The notes below the pieces were generated by a model. That model had not been told where the DNA came from. It was given only the letters and a program-made list of their open reading frames with translations, and made no database searches. From NCBI GenBank assembly GCA_937915065.1, contig CALDMR010000021.1, forward strand, positions 1 through 11,850: a stretch of 11,850 bases of DNA. Reading direction: 5' to 3'. This document shows positions 6,460 to 11,850 of this stretch, piece by piece. A program made the position numbers and the translations under genes. This DNA comes from an uncultured Clostridia bacterium (GTDB lineage: Bacteria; Bacillota; Clostridia; Oscillospirales; Oscillospiraceae). Numbering within the stretch: position 1 is the first letter of the stretch; the number at the start of each line of letters is the position of its first letter.

Positions 6460-7023
6460 ATGACTGACGTATCCTTTGAAAGCCGGTTGGCTTCCCACTG
6501 TGCTCCCACCTTGCTCGGCGCCAAGGCCGCCAGTCTTTTCTCCCTGTCGGAGCAGGAATTTCCCGCGCTGCACGAAGAGCTGCGCCGCTATAACCGCAGC
6601 TTATGCCGCGCAGGACTGCGCTTTCTGATCCTGCACCGCCACGCAGGGCGGGCGCTGATCCTGGTTTATCGCCCCGCCCTGCTCTTCTCCCAGTTATGCG
6701 CGAGCGATGCCCAGGCGCTGCTGGAAAACTATGCCTATCCCCCGCCCCGCTGCCTGGGGGCGCTGCTGCGCCATCTGAAAGGGCGCTTTTCCGAAAGCGG
6801 AAGATTCCCCCACGAAATCGGCCTGTTTCTTGGCTATCCAACGGCCGATGTGCAGGCCTTTATCGAGGGGGATGCGCCCTGCAAGCTCTGCGGTTATTGG
6901 AAAGTCTACTGCGATGTGGACGCCGCCAAGGAGCGCTTCGCCTGCTATGACGCCTGCCGCGCCTGCGTGTGCAGGATGCTGGCGGAAGGCTGCACGATTT
7001 CACAGCTGCTCTGTGCAGCTTGA
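6460..7023 (+). CDS. DUF3793-family cysteine-rich protein
   Basis: 187-residue soluble protein of unknown function. Family features seen: an N-terminal segment with HCAPTLLGAKAASLF (residues 13-27), a central strand LILVYRP, and the conserved C-terminal block FPHEIGLFLGYPTADVQAFIEG (about 117-138) followed by CKLCGYWKVYCDVDAAK (141-157). DUF3793 proteins are common in clostridia; from memory, they often sit near ferrous iron transport (Feo) or flavodoxin genes. The protein has 13 cysteines, nine of them after residue 140 (141, 144, 151, 162, 166, 169, 171, 178, 185), which could suit metal or cluster binding. ATG at 6460 is chosen because ACAGGAG lies 7 bases upstream. The leader carries two operator-like palindromes, pointing to tight, probably metal-dependent, control. 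Confidence 0.75.
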   Translation: MTDVSFESRLASHCAPTLLGAKAASLFSLSEQEFPALHEELRRYNRSLCRAGLRFLILHRHAGRALILVYRPALLFSQLCASDAQALLENYAYPPPRCLGALLRHLKGRFSESGRFPHEIGLFLGYPTADVQAFIEGDAPCKLCGYWKVYCDVDAAKERFACYDACRACVCRMLAEGCTISQLLCAA

Positions 7024-7181
7024 AATACCAAACGATCCAAATTAAGGAGGGATGTCCATCGAACGATGCTAAGCCACACCTCACACCTTATAACTCATTT
7101 TTACAACCTTCATTTATTTTCAAGCCCATTTTTTAACATTCAATTTTACAATTACCCTTTCAAATCCATTTTTTCTCAAAA
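7024..7181. other. AT-rich gap with an orphan Shine-Dalgarno sequence
   Basis: This stretch is much richer in A+T than its neighbours, with several C-A-T5/6 runs on the plus strand. AAGGAGGG at 7043-7050 is a strong ribosome-binding sequence, but the ATG right next to it opens only six codons and the next (7066) opens a frame that runs through the terminator into the antisense of the next operon. No gene or RNA is recognised. It may be the remains of a lost downstream gene. Confidence 0.4.
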
Positions 7182-7222
7182 AGCAGCAGTGCGGCCCTTC
7201 CACAGAGGGCCGCACCGCTGCT
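7182..7222. terminator. Bidirectional terminator between DUF3793 gene and molybdenum-hydroxylase operon
   Basis: A 17-bp stem with one mismatch (AGCAGCAGTGCGGCCCT at 7182-7198 with 7206-7222) and a 7-base loop. On the minus strand it is followed by five T, ending the hydroxylase operon 36 bases after its last stop codon. On the plus strand four T follow, so it may also end the DUF3793 transcript. Confidence 0.88.
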
Positions 7223-7257
7223 TTTATCCGGATTTGTTTCGGGTGCTCTATCTGCGC

Positions 7258-7827
7258 TCAGTCCGCAGTTCCGTCTTTCGCGCCGGCCCACGGCCTGTCG
7301 CAATCCCGCAAAAGCACCGGCGGAACCTCGTGATCATAGGTTTCCTGCTCCCGGCCGCGAAAGAGGGCGCGCCCCCCTTCGTCGCCGGACAGGGCTGCCA
7401 GCTCCTGCCGGAAACGGGGGGCAAACACCGTGGGGCTGCCGTATTGATTGCCTACGCGGCAGCGGCCCAGGCTTTTTCCGCTGCGGGCAAAGCCCGCCAG
7501 AAAGCGCTCCAATTCCGCCCCCGTCATATGGGGCTGGTCGCAGACAAAAAAGCACAGATTCGCCGCCGCCCGGGCCGCCCGGGCTCCCGCCGCCACCGAT
7601 ACGCCCTGGCCCTGGCCTTCGGGCACCAAAACCGTTTCAAAACCATACTCTGCCGCCGCGCCGTCCAGCAGCCCGGCCCGGGTGACCACCAGAACGCGGG
7701 CCCGCTCCAGTTCCCGGGCCGCGTCAAAAGCAAAGCGATACAGGGGCCGCCCCGCAAACTCGGCCAGCAGTTTTTGCCGGCCGAAGCGGCGGGAAGCCCC
7801 CGCCGCCAGCAGTATCAGATCCGTCAT
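7258..7827 (-). CDS. MocA/YgfJ-type nucleotidyltransferase (molybdenum cofactor cytidylyltransferase-like)
   Basis: 189-residue MobA-like NTP transferase. Seen: the nucleotide-binding loop LLAAGASRRFGRQKLL (6-21), the metal-binding VCDQP (95-99, D97), the substrate-side YGSPTVF (129-135) and LSGDEGGRAL (147-156). These match the MocA/YgfJ branch, which adds CMP to molybdopterin-Mo for xanthine dehydrogenase-type enzymes, rather than GMP-adding MobA. Its position as the last gene of a molybdenum-hydroxylase operon supports a dedicated maturation role. Its ATG overlaps the TGA of the large-subunit gene (ATGA), and AGGAG lies only a few bases before the start, so translation is probably coupled. 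The nucleotide used is inferred from the family. Confidence 0.85.
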   Translation of the reverse strand: MTDLILLAAGASRRFGRQKLLAEFAGRPLYRFAFDAARELERARVLVVTRAGLLDGAAAEYGFETVLVPEGQGQGVSVAAGARAARAAANLCFFVCDQPHMTGAELERFLAGFARSGKSLGRCRVGNQYGSPTVFAPRFRQELAALSGDEGGRALFRGREQETYDHEVPPVLLRDCDRPWAGAKDGTAD

Positions 7828-10106
7828 GGCTCCTGTTCTGCCAGAGCCAGCGCAATGTGCTCCGGCAGGATGGGCAAACTGCGGAAGCTGATCCCCGTGG
7901 CCCGGCGCAGGGCATCTGCAATGGCCGGCGCCGGTGTGTTGATCACCAGCTCACCAATGGACTTGGCGCCAAAGGGGCCGGTGGGCTCATAGCTGGATTC
8001 AAACTCCACCCGGATCGTCCCCGCTTCCAGCCGGGTGGGGATCTTGTAGGTCAGGAAAGAATCCTGCATCAGGCGGCCGCGGGCATCGTGCTGCACATTT
8101 TCATACAGGGTCATGCCAATGGCCTGGACAATGCCGCCCTCGGTCTGCACCCGGGCCAGGTTGGTGTTGATCACCGTGCCGCAGTCCACCACGGCCACAT
8201 AATCCACCACCTCGACCTTACCCGTTTCGGGATCCAGGTCGATTTCTGCCATGCCCGCCATAAAGGGCGGAGGCGACACAGGCGAAGAGTGGGAGCAGCA
8301 GGCAGACAGGTACCGGCTGTGCCCCTCGAAGCTGCTCCAGCCGATTTGGGCCCGGCTGATCTCCCGATCTGTTCCCGGCACAAAGACCCGCTTGCCGTCA
8401 AATTCCGCATCCTCGGCCTTCACGCCCAGCATCCGCGCCCCCTCTTCCATGATCTTCTGCCGCAGCTCGGCGCAGGTTTTCACCACTGCGCCGCCGGTGA
8501 CATAGGTGGTGGAAGAGGCATAAGAGCCCGTGTCATAGGGCGACTGATCCGTATCCACGCCCCGCACGGAGATCTCATCCAGCTCACAGTCCAGGCAGTC
8601 CGCCGCCATCTGGGCCAGGATCGTGTCGCAGCCCGTTCCCATATCGGTGCAGCCCAGCAGCAGCGTGTAGAACCCGCCGTCGTTGAGCCGCACTTCCGCG
8701 CTGGCAATATCCACATTGGAAATGCCGCTGCCCTGCATGGCCATGGCCACCCCGGCGGCGCGGATATGGCCGTTGGGAAGCAGGCGCGCTTCTTTTTTAT
8801 GCTCCCAGTCCATCAATTCCATGGCCCGGGCCAGGCAGCGATCCAGCGTGCAGCTGTTGCAGGGTTCCCCGTAATAGGCCGGCATGTTCTGCCCCTGGCG
8901 CACCATATTCTGCTGCCGGAGCGCGCACGGATCCAGGCCCAATTCCGCCGCCAGTTCATTGACCGCCGATTCCACAGCGAAAATCCCCTGGGTCGCCCCA
9001 TAGCCCCGGTAGGCTCCCGCCCCCATGGTGTTGGTATACACCACCTCGCACTGGAAGCGTGAAGCCTTCAAACTGCCATACAACGACAGGGACTTGTGGC
9101 CCACCAGGCCAATGGTGGTGGGGCCGTGGTCGCCGTAAGCGCCGGCGTTGGACAAAGCGTGCAGATCAATGGCATTGATGGTGCCGTCCCGGTTGGCGCC
9201 GATGCGCACCCGCATCTCCATCTGATGGCGGGGCGAGCCGTTGGTAAAGGTTTCCTGCCGGGTATAGCACAAATAGGCGGGGCGGCCGGTTTTTTTCGTC
9301 ACCAGCGCCGGAAAGAGTTCGCTGACCACGCTCTGCTTCGCGCCGAATCCTCCGCCAATGCGGGGCTTGACCACCCGGATCTCCCCCTTTGGCATCTCCA
9401 GGGCATTGGACAAAATGCGCCGCACATGGAAGGGCACCTGGGTGGAGCTGACCACATTGAGCCGCCCGTATTCATCAAAATATGTATAGGTGCAGAAGGG
9501 CTCCATCATGGCCTGGCTGTTGGCCACCGTATCATATGTGCGCTCCAGCACCACCTCGCTGGAGGCCAGCTCCGCCTCCACATTGCCCACTTCAAACCCC
9601 TCGGCAGACACCAGATTGCGTTTTGCATCGGTTCCCACATCGCACAAAGCCCGGAAATTTTCTTCGGGATGAACCACGATCTCATGATCCAGCGCCTGTT
9701 TGAAATCCAAAAGGGGCCGGCGCACCTCGTAGTCCACGCGGATCAGCTTCACCGCTTTTTCCGCCGCGGCCTCCGTTTCTGCCGCCACAATGGCCACCGG
9801 ATCCCCGGCGCAGCGCAGCAGCCGGTCCAGGATCAGCCGGTCATAGGGGCTGGGCTCGGGATAGGTCTGGCCTGCCGTGGTAAAGCGGCTGCCCGGCGCA
9901 TCCTCCCAGGTCAGCACGCACACCACCCCCGGCACCAGTTTTGCCTTGGACACATCGATGGAACGGATATAGGCGTGGGCATGGGGAGAGCGCAGCAGTT
10001 TTAGCTGCAGGGCTCCCGCCGGAACCTGATCCCCGGTATAAACGGGCTTGCCCGTGACCAGGCTCATGGCGTCTTTTTTGCGCGCGCCTGTGGTGACATA
10101 GCTCAT
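7824..10106 (-). CDS. Molybdenum hydroxylase, molybdopterin-binding large subunit (xanthine dehydrogenase family)
   Basis: 760-residue catalytic subunit of a three-subunit molybdenum hydroxylase. The N-terminal aldehyde oxidase/xanthine dehydrogenase a/b hammerhead domain covers about residues 15-130 (DAMSLVTGKPVYTGD at 12-26). Molybdopterin-binding domains follow: GGGFGAK at 251-257, AYRGYG at 365-370 and the C-terminal GAKSIGE at 713-719, whose Glu719 is the expected active-site base. AYRGYG resembles the FRGFG loop of xanthine dehydrogenases and lacks the AYRCSFR cysteine loop of CO dehydrogenase, so CO oxidation is unlikely. The substrate (purine, nicotinate or another N-heterocycle) cannot be set from sequence. 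The start is ATG at 10106, overlapping the stop of the [2Fe-2S] gene and preceded by AAAGGAGGGG; the 25 extra residues possible upstream only overlap that gene. Confidence 0.92.
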   Translation of the reverse strand: MSYVTTGARKKDAMSLVTGKPVYTGDQVPAGALQLKLLRSPHAHAYIRSIDVSKAKLVPGVVCVLTWEDAPGSRFTTAGQTYPEPSPYDRLILDRLLRCAGDPVAIVAAETEAAAEKAVKLIRVDYEVRRPLLDFKQALDHEIVVHPEENFRALCDVGTDAKRNLVSAEGFEVGNVEAELASSEVVLERTYDTVANSQAMMEPFCTYTYFDEYGRLNVVSSTQVPFHVRRILSNALEMPKGEIRVVKPRIGGGFGAKQSVVSELFPALVTKKTGRPAYLCYTRQETFTNGSPRHQMEMRVRIGANRDGTINAIDLHALSNAGAYGDHGPTTIGLVGHKSLSLYGSLKASRFQCEVVYTNTMGAGAYRGYGATQGIFAVESAVNELAAELGLDPCALRQQNMVRQGQNMPAYYGEPCNSCTLDRCLARAMELMDWEHKKEARLLPNGHIRAAGVAMAMQGSGISNVDIASAEVRLNDGGFYTLLLGCTDMGTGCDTILAQMAADCLDCELDEISVRGVDTDQSPYDTGSYASSTTYVTGGAVVKTCAELRQKIMEEGARMLGVKAEDAEFDGKRVFVPGTDREISRAQIGWSSFEGHSRYLSACCSHSSPVSPPPFMAGMAEIDLDPETGKVEVVDYVAVVDCGTVINTNLARVQTEGGIVQAIGMTLYENVQHDARGRLMQDSFLTYKIPTRLEAGTIRVEFESSYEPTGPFGAKSIGELVINTPAPAIADALRRATGISFRSLPILPEHIALALAEQEP

Positions 10107-10567
10107 TTTCCCGTCCCCTCCTTTGCTGCCAGATACTTGCGGATGGCCCGCAGCTGCCCTTGATAACCGCTGCAGCGGCACAGGTTGCCCGCCAGATATT
10201 CTTTGATTTCCGCCTCGGTGGGATCAGTCAGCTCCCGCTCCATCGCCAGCACATTCATGATAAAGCCGGGGCTGCAATAGCCGCATTGCTCCGCCCCCTC
10301 GTCCGCCAGGAAGGCGCCGAAGGCCGCCGCTTCTTCCTGCATCCCCTCCAGGGTGGTCACCGCGCAGCCATCGCAGCGCACCGCCAGCACCGAGCAGGAC
10401 AGCACGCTCTTCCCATTCAGATGGACGGTACACAGCCCGCAGTTGCTGGTTTCGCAGCCGCATTTTACGGACAGGCAGCCCCGCTGGCGCAGGTAGTCCT
10501 GCAGCGTCAGATCCGGCGCCACTTCATCGGTACGCCGGACGCCGTTCAGCGTGAGAGTGATCTTCAT
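10103..10567 (-). CDS. Molybdenum hydroxylase, [2Fe-2S] subunit
   Basis: 154-residue electron-transfer subunit with two [2Fe-2S] clusters. The plant-ferredoxin-type site uses C38, C43, C46 and C58 (GCETSNCGLC...SC). The second, alpha-helical site uses C95, C98, C130 and C132 (QCGYC...NLCRC). CETSNC replaces the more usual CETGxC. It passes electrons from the molybdenum site to the FAD subunit. Its ATG overlaps the TGA of the FAD-subunit gene, with GAGGAGG 7 bases before the start, and its own TGA overlaps the next gene's ATG, so the subunits should be made in step. Length and cysteine pattern are normal, so this subunit looks intact although its FAD partner is broken. Confidence 0.93.
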   Translation of the reverse strand: MKITLTLNGVRRTDEVAPDLTLQDYLRQRGCLSVKCGCETSNCGLCTVHLNGKSVLSCSVLAVRCDGCAVTTLEGMQEEAAAFGAFLADEGAEQCGYCSPGFIMNVLAMERELTDPTEAEIKEYLAGNLCRCSGYQGQLRAIRKYLAAKEGTGK

Positions 10568-11325
10568 CGTTCCGCCTCCTCAAGCCGTCCCAGGGCCCGC
10601 TTCAGCAGCACGCCGGAAAGGTGCTGCCGGTATGCCGCCCCGGCCCGCAGATTCGTTCCATAGTGCAGCTGTTCCGCCTGCTCTGTCAGCGCTTCCAGGC
10701 TGCCGCCCCCCAGCAGTGCCGCCCGGCCGGGCCGGGCGCCGATGGCGGCGCGGTATCCTTCCGCTGTCCGGCATACGCCGCAGGTCAGCACCGGCAGGTC
10801 TGTTTCGCTGTTGCGAACGCTTTCATAAACCGCCGCGCGGGGCTCCGCCGGCAGGCGCACCCCCAGCAGCAGATCCCGGTCATATTCCATATTTACATAT
10901 TCCGTCAGCGGCACGCTGCCGCCCTTATACAGCACTGCCGCCGCGCCGGGCAGGGGCAGCAGGGCCGTCAGTACATCGGAAAACCCGAACCGGCTGCGCA
11001 CGCTCCCGCCCAGGGTGGCGCAATTACGGAACTGTACGCCCACGATATGACGCACAGATTCGCGAATCGCACTGTTTGTATACGCATTGAGTCCCTCATG
11101 CTCCTCTATTTGACGCAGCGTTGTCATGCATCCGATCCGAAATTCCTCCGGTGTCTCCTCTATCTGATCGAGTCCAAGCCCTTATAAGTCAATGCCTGTG
11201 CCTGCATTTCTCTGTCCCATCTTTACCCATAGCATTCCGCCAATCAGCAGATTGCTGCGTTTCTGATTCAACTGCCACGCTTCCTCAAGCGTCGCGGCTT
11301 TTCTGTATTCTTTACAGGTAAACAT
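10564..11325 (-). pseudogene. Molybdenum hydroxylase FAD-binding subunit, interrupted by in-frame TAA
   Basis: Reading the minus strand from ATG at 11325 (ribosome-binding sequence GGGAGGA just upstream) gives a 253-codon FAD_binding_5/CO-dehydrogenase-flavoprotein-like protein in one frame, with a single premature TAA at codon 48 (11182-11184). Before the stop: MFTCKEYRKAATLEEAW and the FAD-binding LLIGGMLWVK (26-35). After it: GLGLDQIEETPEEFRIGCMTTLRQIEE (49-75) and NCATLGGSV (101-109), in the order of a normal subunit of the YgfM type. The longest uninterrupted piece starts at an internal ATG (11127) without a ribosome-binding site and lacks the first FAD-binding lobe. One base change (for example TCA to TAA) explains the stop. 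G+C drops sharply in the 5' part. Its TGA overlaps the next gene's ATG. Sequencing error remains possible. Confidence 0.85.
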
Positions 11326-11373
11326 ATTTTTCCTCCCTAATCCTGTGTACTGGATTGTATTTCTTTTTCCCCC

Positions 11374-11389
11374 ATACTGTTTTCAGTAT
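11374..11389. repeat. Inverted repeat over the FAD-gene -10 region
   Basis: ATACTG (11374-11379) and CAGTAT (11384-11389) are perfect inverted repeats with a TTTT spacer. They cover most of the minus-strand -10 box and the predicted start point, a typical operator position. Confidence 0.45.
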
Positions 11390-11413
11390 ATCAAAAGATT
11401 GCCAAAAGTCCAA
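11385..11413 (-). promoter_or_regulatory. sigma-A promoter of the molybdenum-hydroxylase operon
   Basis: On the minus strand -35 TTGGAC (11408-11413), 17-base spacer, -10 TATACT (11385-11390); start near 11378, leader of about 53 bases. It interlocks with the divergent promoter at 11399-11427. Confidence 0.75.
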
Positions 11414-11427
11414 CTGTCTGCTATAAT
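11399..11427 (+). promoter_or_regulatory. sigma-A promoter of the solute-binding protein gene
   Basis: -35 TTGCCA (11399-11404), 17-base spacer, -10 TATAAT (11422-11427); start near 11434. The -35 box of the opposite promoter lies inside this spacer, so RNA polymerase should not be able to occupy both at once. Confidence 0.78.
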
Positions 11428-11438
11428 CTGCATTATAG
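11421..11438. repeat. Perfect inverted repeat over the plus-strand -10 box
   Basis: CTATAAT (11421-11427) and ATTATAG (11432-11438) are perfect 7-base inverted repeats with a 4-base spacer. They cover the -10 box and the start of the solute-binding protein promoter. Candidate operator; the -10 consensus inflates the chance of AT palindromes. Confidence 0.5.
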
Positions 11439-11448
11439 TTTCAAAAAT

Positions 11449-11486
11449 ATAACGTTATCTGCAAAAGCAGACTGCCAGACGTCTGC
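11449..11486 (+). promoter_or_regulatory. Symmetric elements in the leader of the solute-binding protein gene
   Basis: Three elements lie between the predicted start and the ribosome-binding site: a perfect 10-bp palindrome ATAACGTTAT (11449-11458), a hairpin GCAGAC (11467-11472) with GTCTGC (11481-11486), and a perfect palindrome CAGACGTCTG (11476-11485) overlapping it. No known riboswitch is recognised. Confidence 0.4.
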
Positions 11487-11509
11487 CGCAGTAAAGAGAG
11501 GAGCAAAAC

Positions 11510-11850
11510 ATGAACAGATTATTTTCAACCATTACTGCCGGAACGCTTGCCGCATCACTAACGCTTTGCCCCATCGCTGTTTCAGCAGAAGAAGTAACAT
11601 ATCCATTTACTGTCACAGACCAGCTTGGACGTGAGGTAACGATCGAAAGCGAGCCGCAGTCACTCGTCAGCGGATACTATATTTCCACAAGCCTCCTCGT
11701 CGCACTCGGACTGGAGGATCAGCTCGTCGGCATCGAAGCAAAGGCAGACACACGCCCGATCTATTCGCTTGCGGCACCTCAGCTTTTGGAGCTTCCAAGT
11801 GTCGGTACCGCAAAAGAGTTCGACCTCGAAGGCTGCGCAGCACTCGATCC
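11510..11850 (+). CDS. Class III (BtuF/FecB/MolA-like) ABC solute-binding protein, 3' end beyond the window
   Basis: 113 complete codons are open to the right edge. ATG at 11510 follows AGAGAGGAG with a 6-base gap. Residues 1-26 form a signal peptide ending VSA before EE, a signal peptidase I-like site; LTLC at 17-20 is a poor lipobox. The mature start FTVTDQLGREVTI, followed by SGYYISTSLLVALGLEDQLVGIEAKA and LPSVGTAKEFDLEGCAALDP, is the usual opening of periplasmic-binding-protein-2 (PF01497) proteins that bind iron chelates, cobalamin or, for Haemophilus MolA, molybdate and tungstate. The ligand cannot be told from this part. Divergent placement beside a molybdenum-hydroxylase operon makes molybdate or tungstate attractive, as inference only. 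Codon use is less GC-rich than in the genes to the left of about 11020. Confidence 0.82.
   Translation, partial: MNRLFSTITAGTLAASLTLCPIAVSAEEVTYPFTVTDQLGREVTIESEPQSLVSGYYISTSLLVALGLEDQLVGIEAKADTRPIYSLAAPQLLELPSVGTAKEFDLEGCAALD

Noticed and set aside
7066..7992. A 308-codon plus-strand frame starting in the AT-rich gap.
   Set aside because: It crosses the bidirectional terminator and then runs antisense to the nucleotidyltransferase gene. Its start is 15 bases past the nearest Shine-Dalgarno sequence.
8990..9015. A CO dehydrogenase assignment for the large subunit.
   Set aside because: The active-site loop reads AYRGYG, without the cysteine of the AYRCSFR loop found in true CO dehydrogenases.
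7857..10004. Long plus-strand open frames (7857-9062 and 9096-10004) antisense to the large subunit gene.
   Set aside because: Low-complexity His/Gln/Gly/Ala-rich translations with no ribosome-binding sites; shadows of the real gene.
10564..11127. A 187-residue stand-alone gene starting at the internal ATG 11127.
   Set aside because: There is no ribosome-binding sequence at proper distance, and in-frame family homology continues upstream to a well-formed start at 11325, so it is the tail of a broken gene.
11182..11184. Premature TAA in the FAD gene as a recoded amino acid (selenocysteine or pyrrolysine), given the selenium-dependent molybdenum hydroxylases known in clostridia.
   Set aside because: Selenocysteine uses TGA and pyrrolysine uses TAG; TAA is neither. 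No hairpin resembling a SECIS element was seen just after it. A nonsense change or an error is simpler.

Overview
The window reads as chromosomal DNA of a GC-rich anaerobic clostridium, most like gut Oscillospiraceae/Ruminococcaceae. This rests on a DUF3793 protein, a CmpB-type (PF06541) membrane protein, clostridial-style Shine-Dalgarno sequences and the molybdenum-hydroxylase gene set. The species call is inference. I see no CRISPR array, transposase, tRNA or rRNA. No stretch longer than 300 bases lacks a gene.

Left part (1-6201). The 3' end of an SseB-family gene (+) converges on sstT, a serine/threonine:Na+ symporter (-), and they share one perfect hairpin terminator. Upstream of sstT on the minus strand lie a PF06541 multi-spanning membrane protein, the translational GTPase TypA/BipA and a PAP2 phosphatase. 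Each looks like its own unit. typA and sstT have good sigma-A promoters. sstT has a terminator-like hairpin between its promoter and its start codon.

Middle (6202-7257). A divergent promoter region drives PAP2 leftward and a cysteine-rich DUF3793 gene rightward. The DUF3793 leader carries two near-palindromes of the form GTTAG-N6-CTAAC, 55 bp apart, resembling metal-regulator operators. An AT-rich gap and a bidirectional terminator separate this gene from the next operon.

Right part (7258-11850). A four-gene minus-strand operon encodes a three-subunit molybdenum hydroxylase of the xanthine dehydrogenase family: FAD subunit, [2Fe-2S] subunit and molybdopterin subunit, followed by a MocA/YgfJ-type nucleotidyltransferase for cofactor maturation. 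All three junctions are 4-base ATGA overlaps. The FAD gene is interrupted by an in-frame TAA at codon 48. Its 5' 40% has about 50% G+C while its 3' part has about 67-70%, switching at the codons for a conserved NCATLGGSV motif. Interlocking divergent promoters then drive a class III (BtuF/FecB/MolA-like) solute-binding protein gene that runs off the right edge. A molybdate or other metal uptake role fits that position but is not shown.

The points most worth checking are the broken, mosaic FAD gene (real recombination or an assembly join), the paired operators before the DUF3793 gene, the sstT leader, and the divergent control region at 11326-11509.
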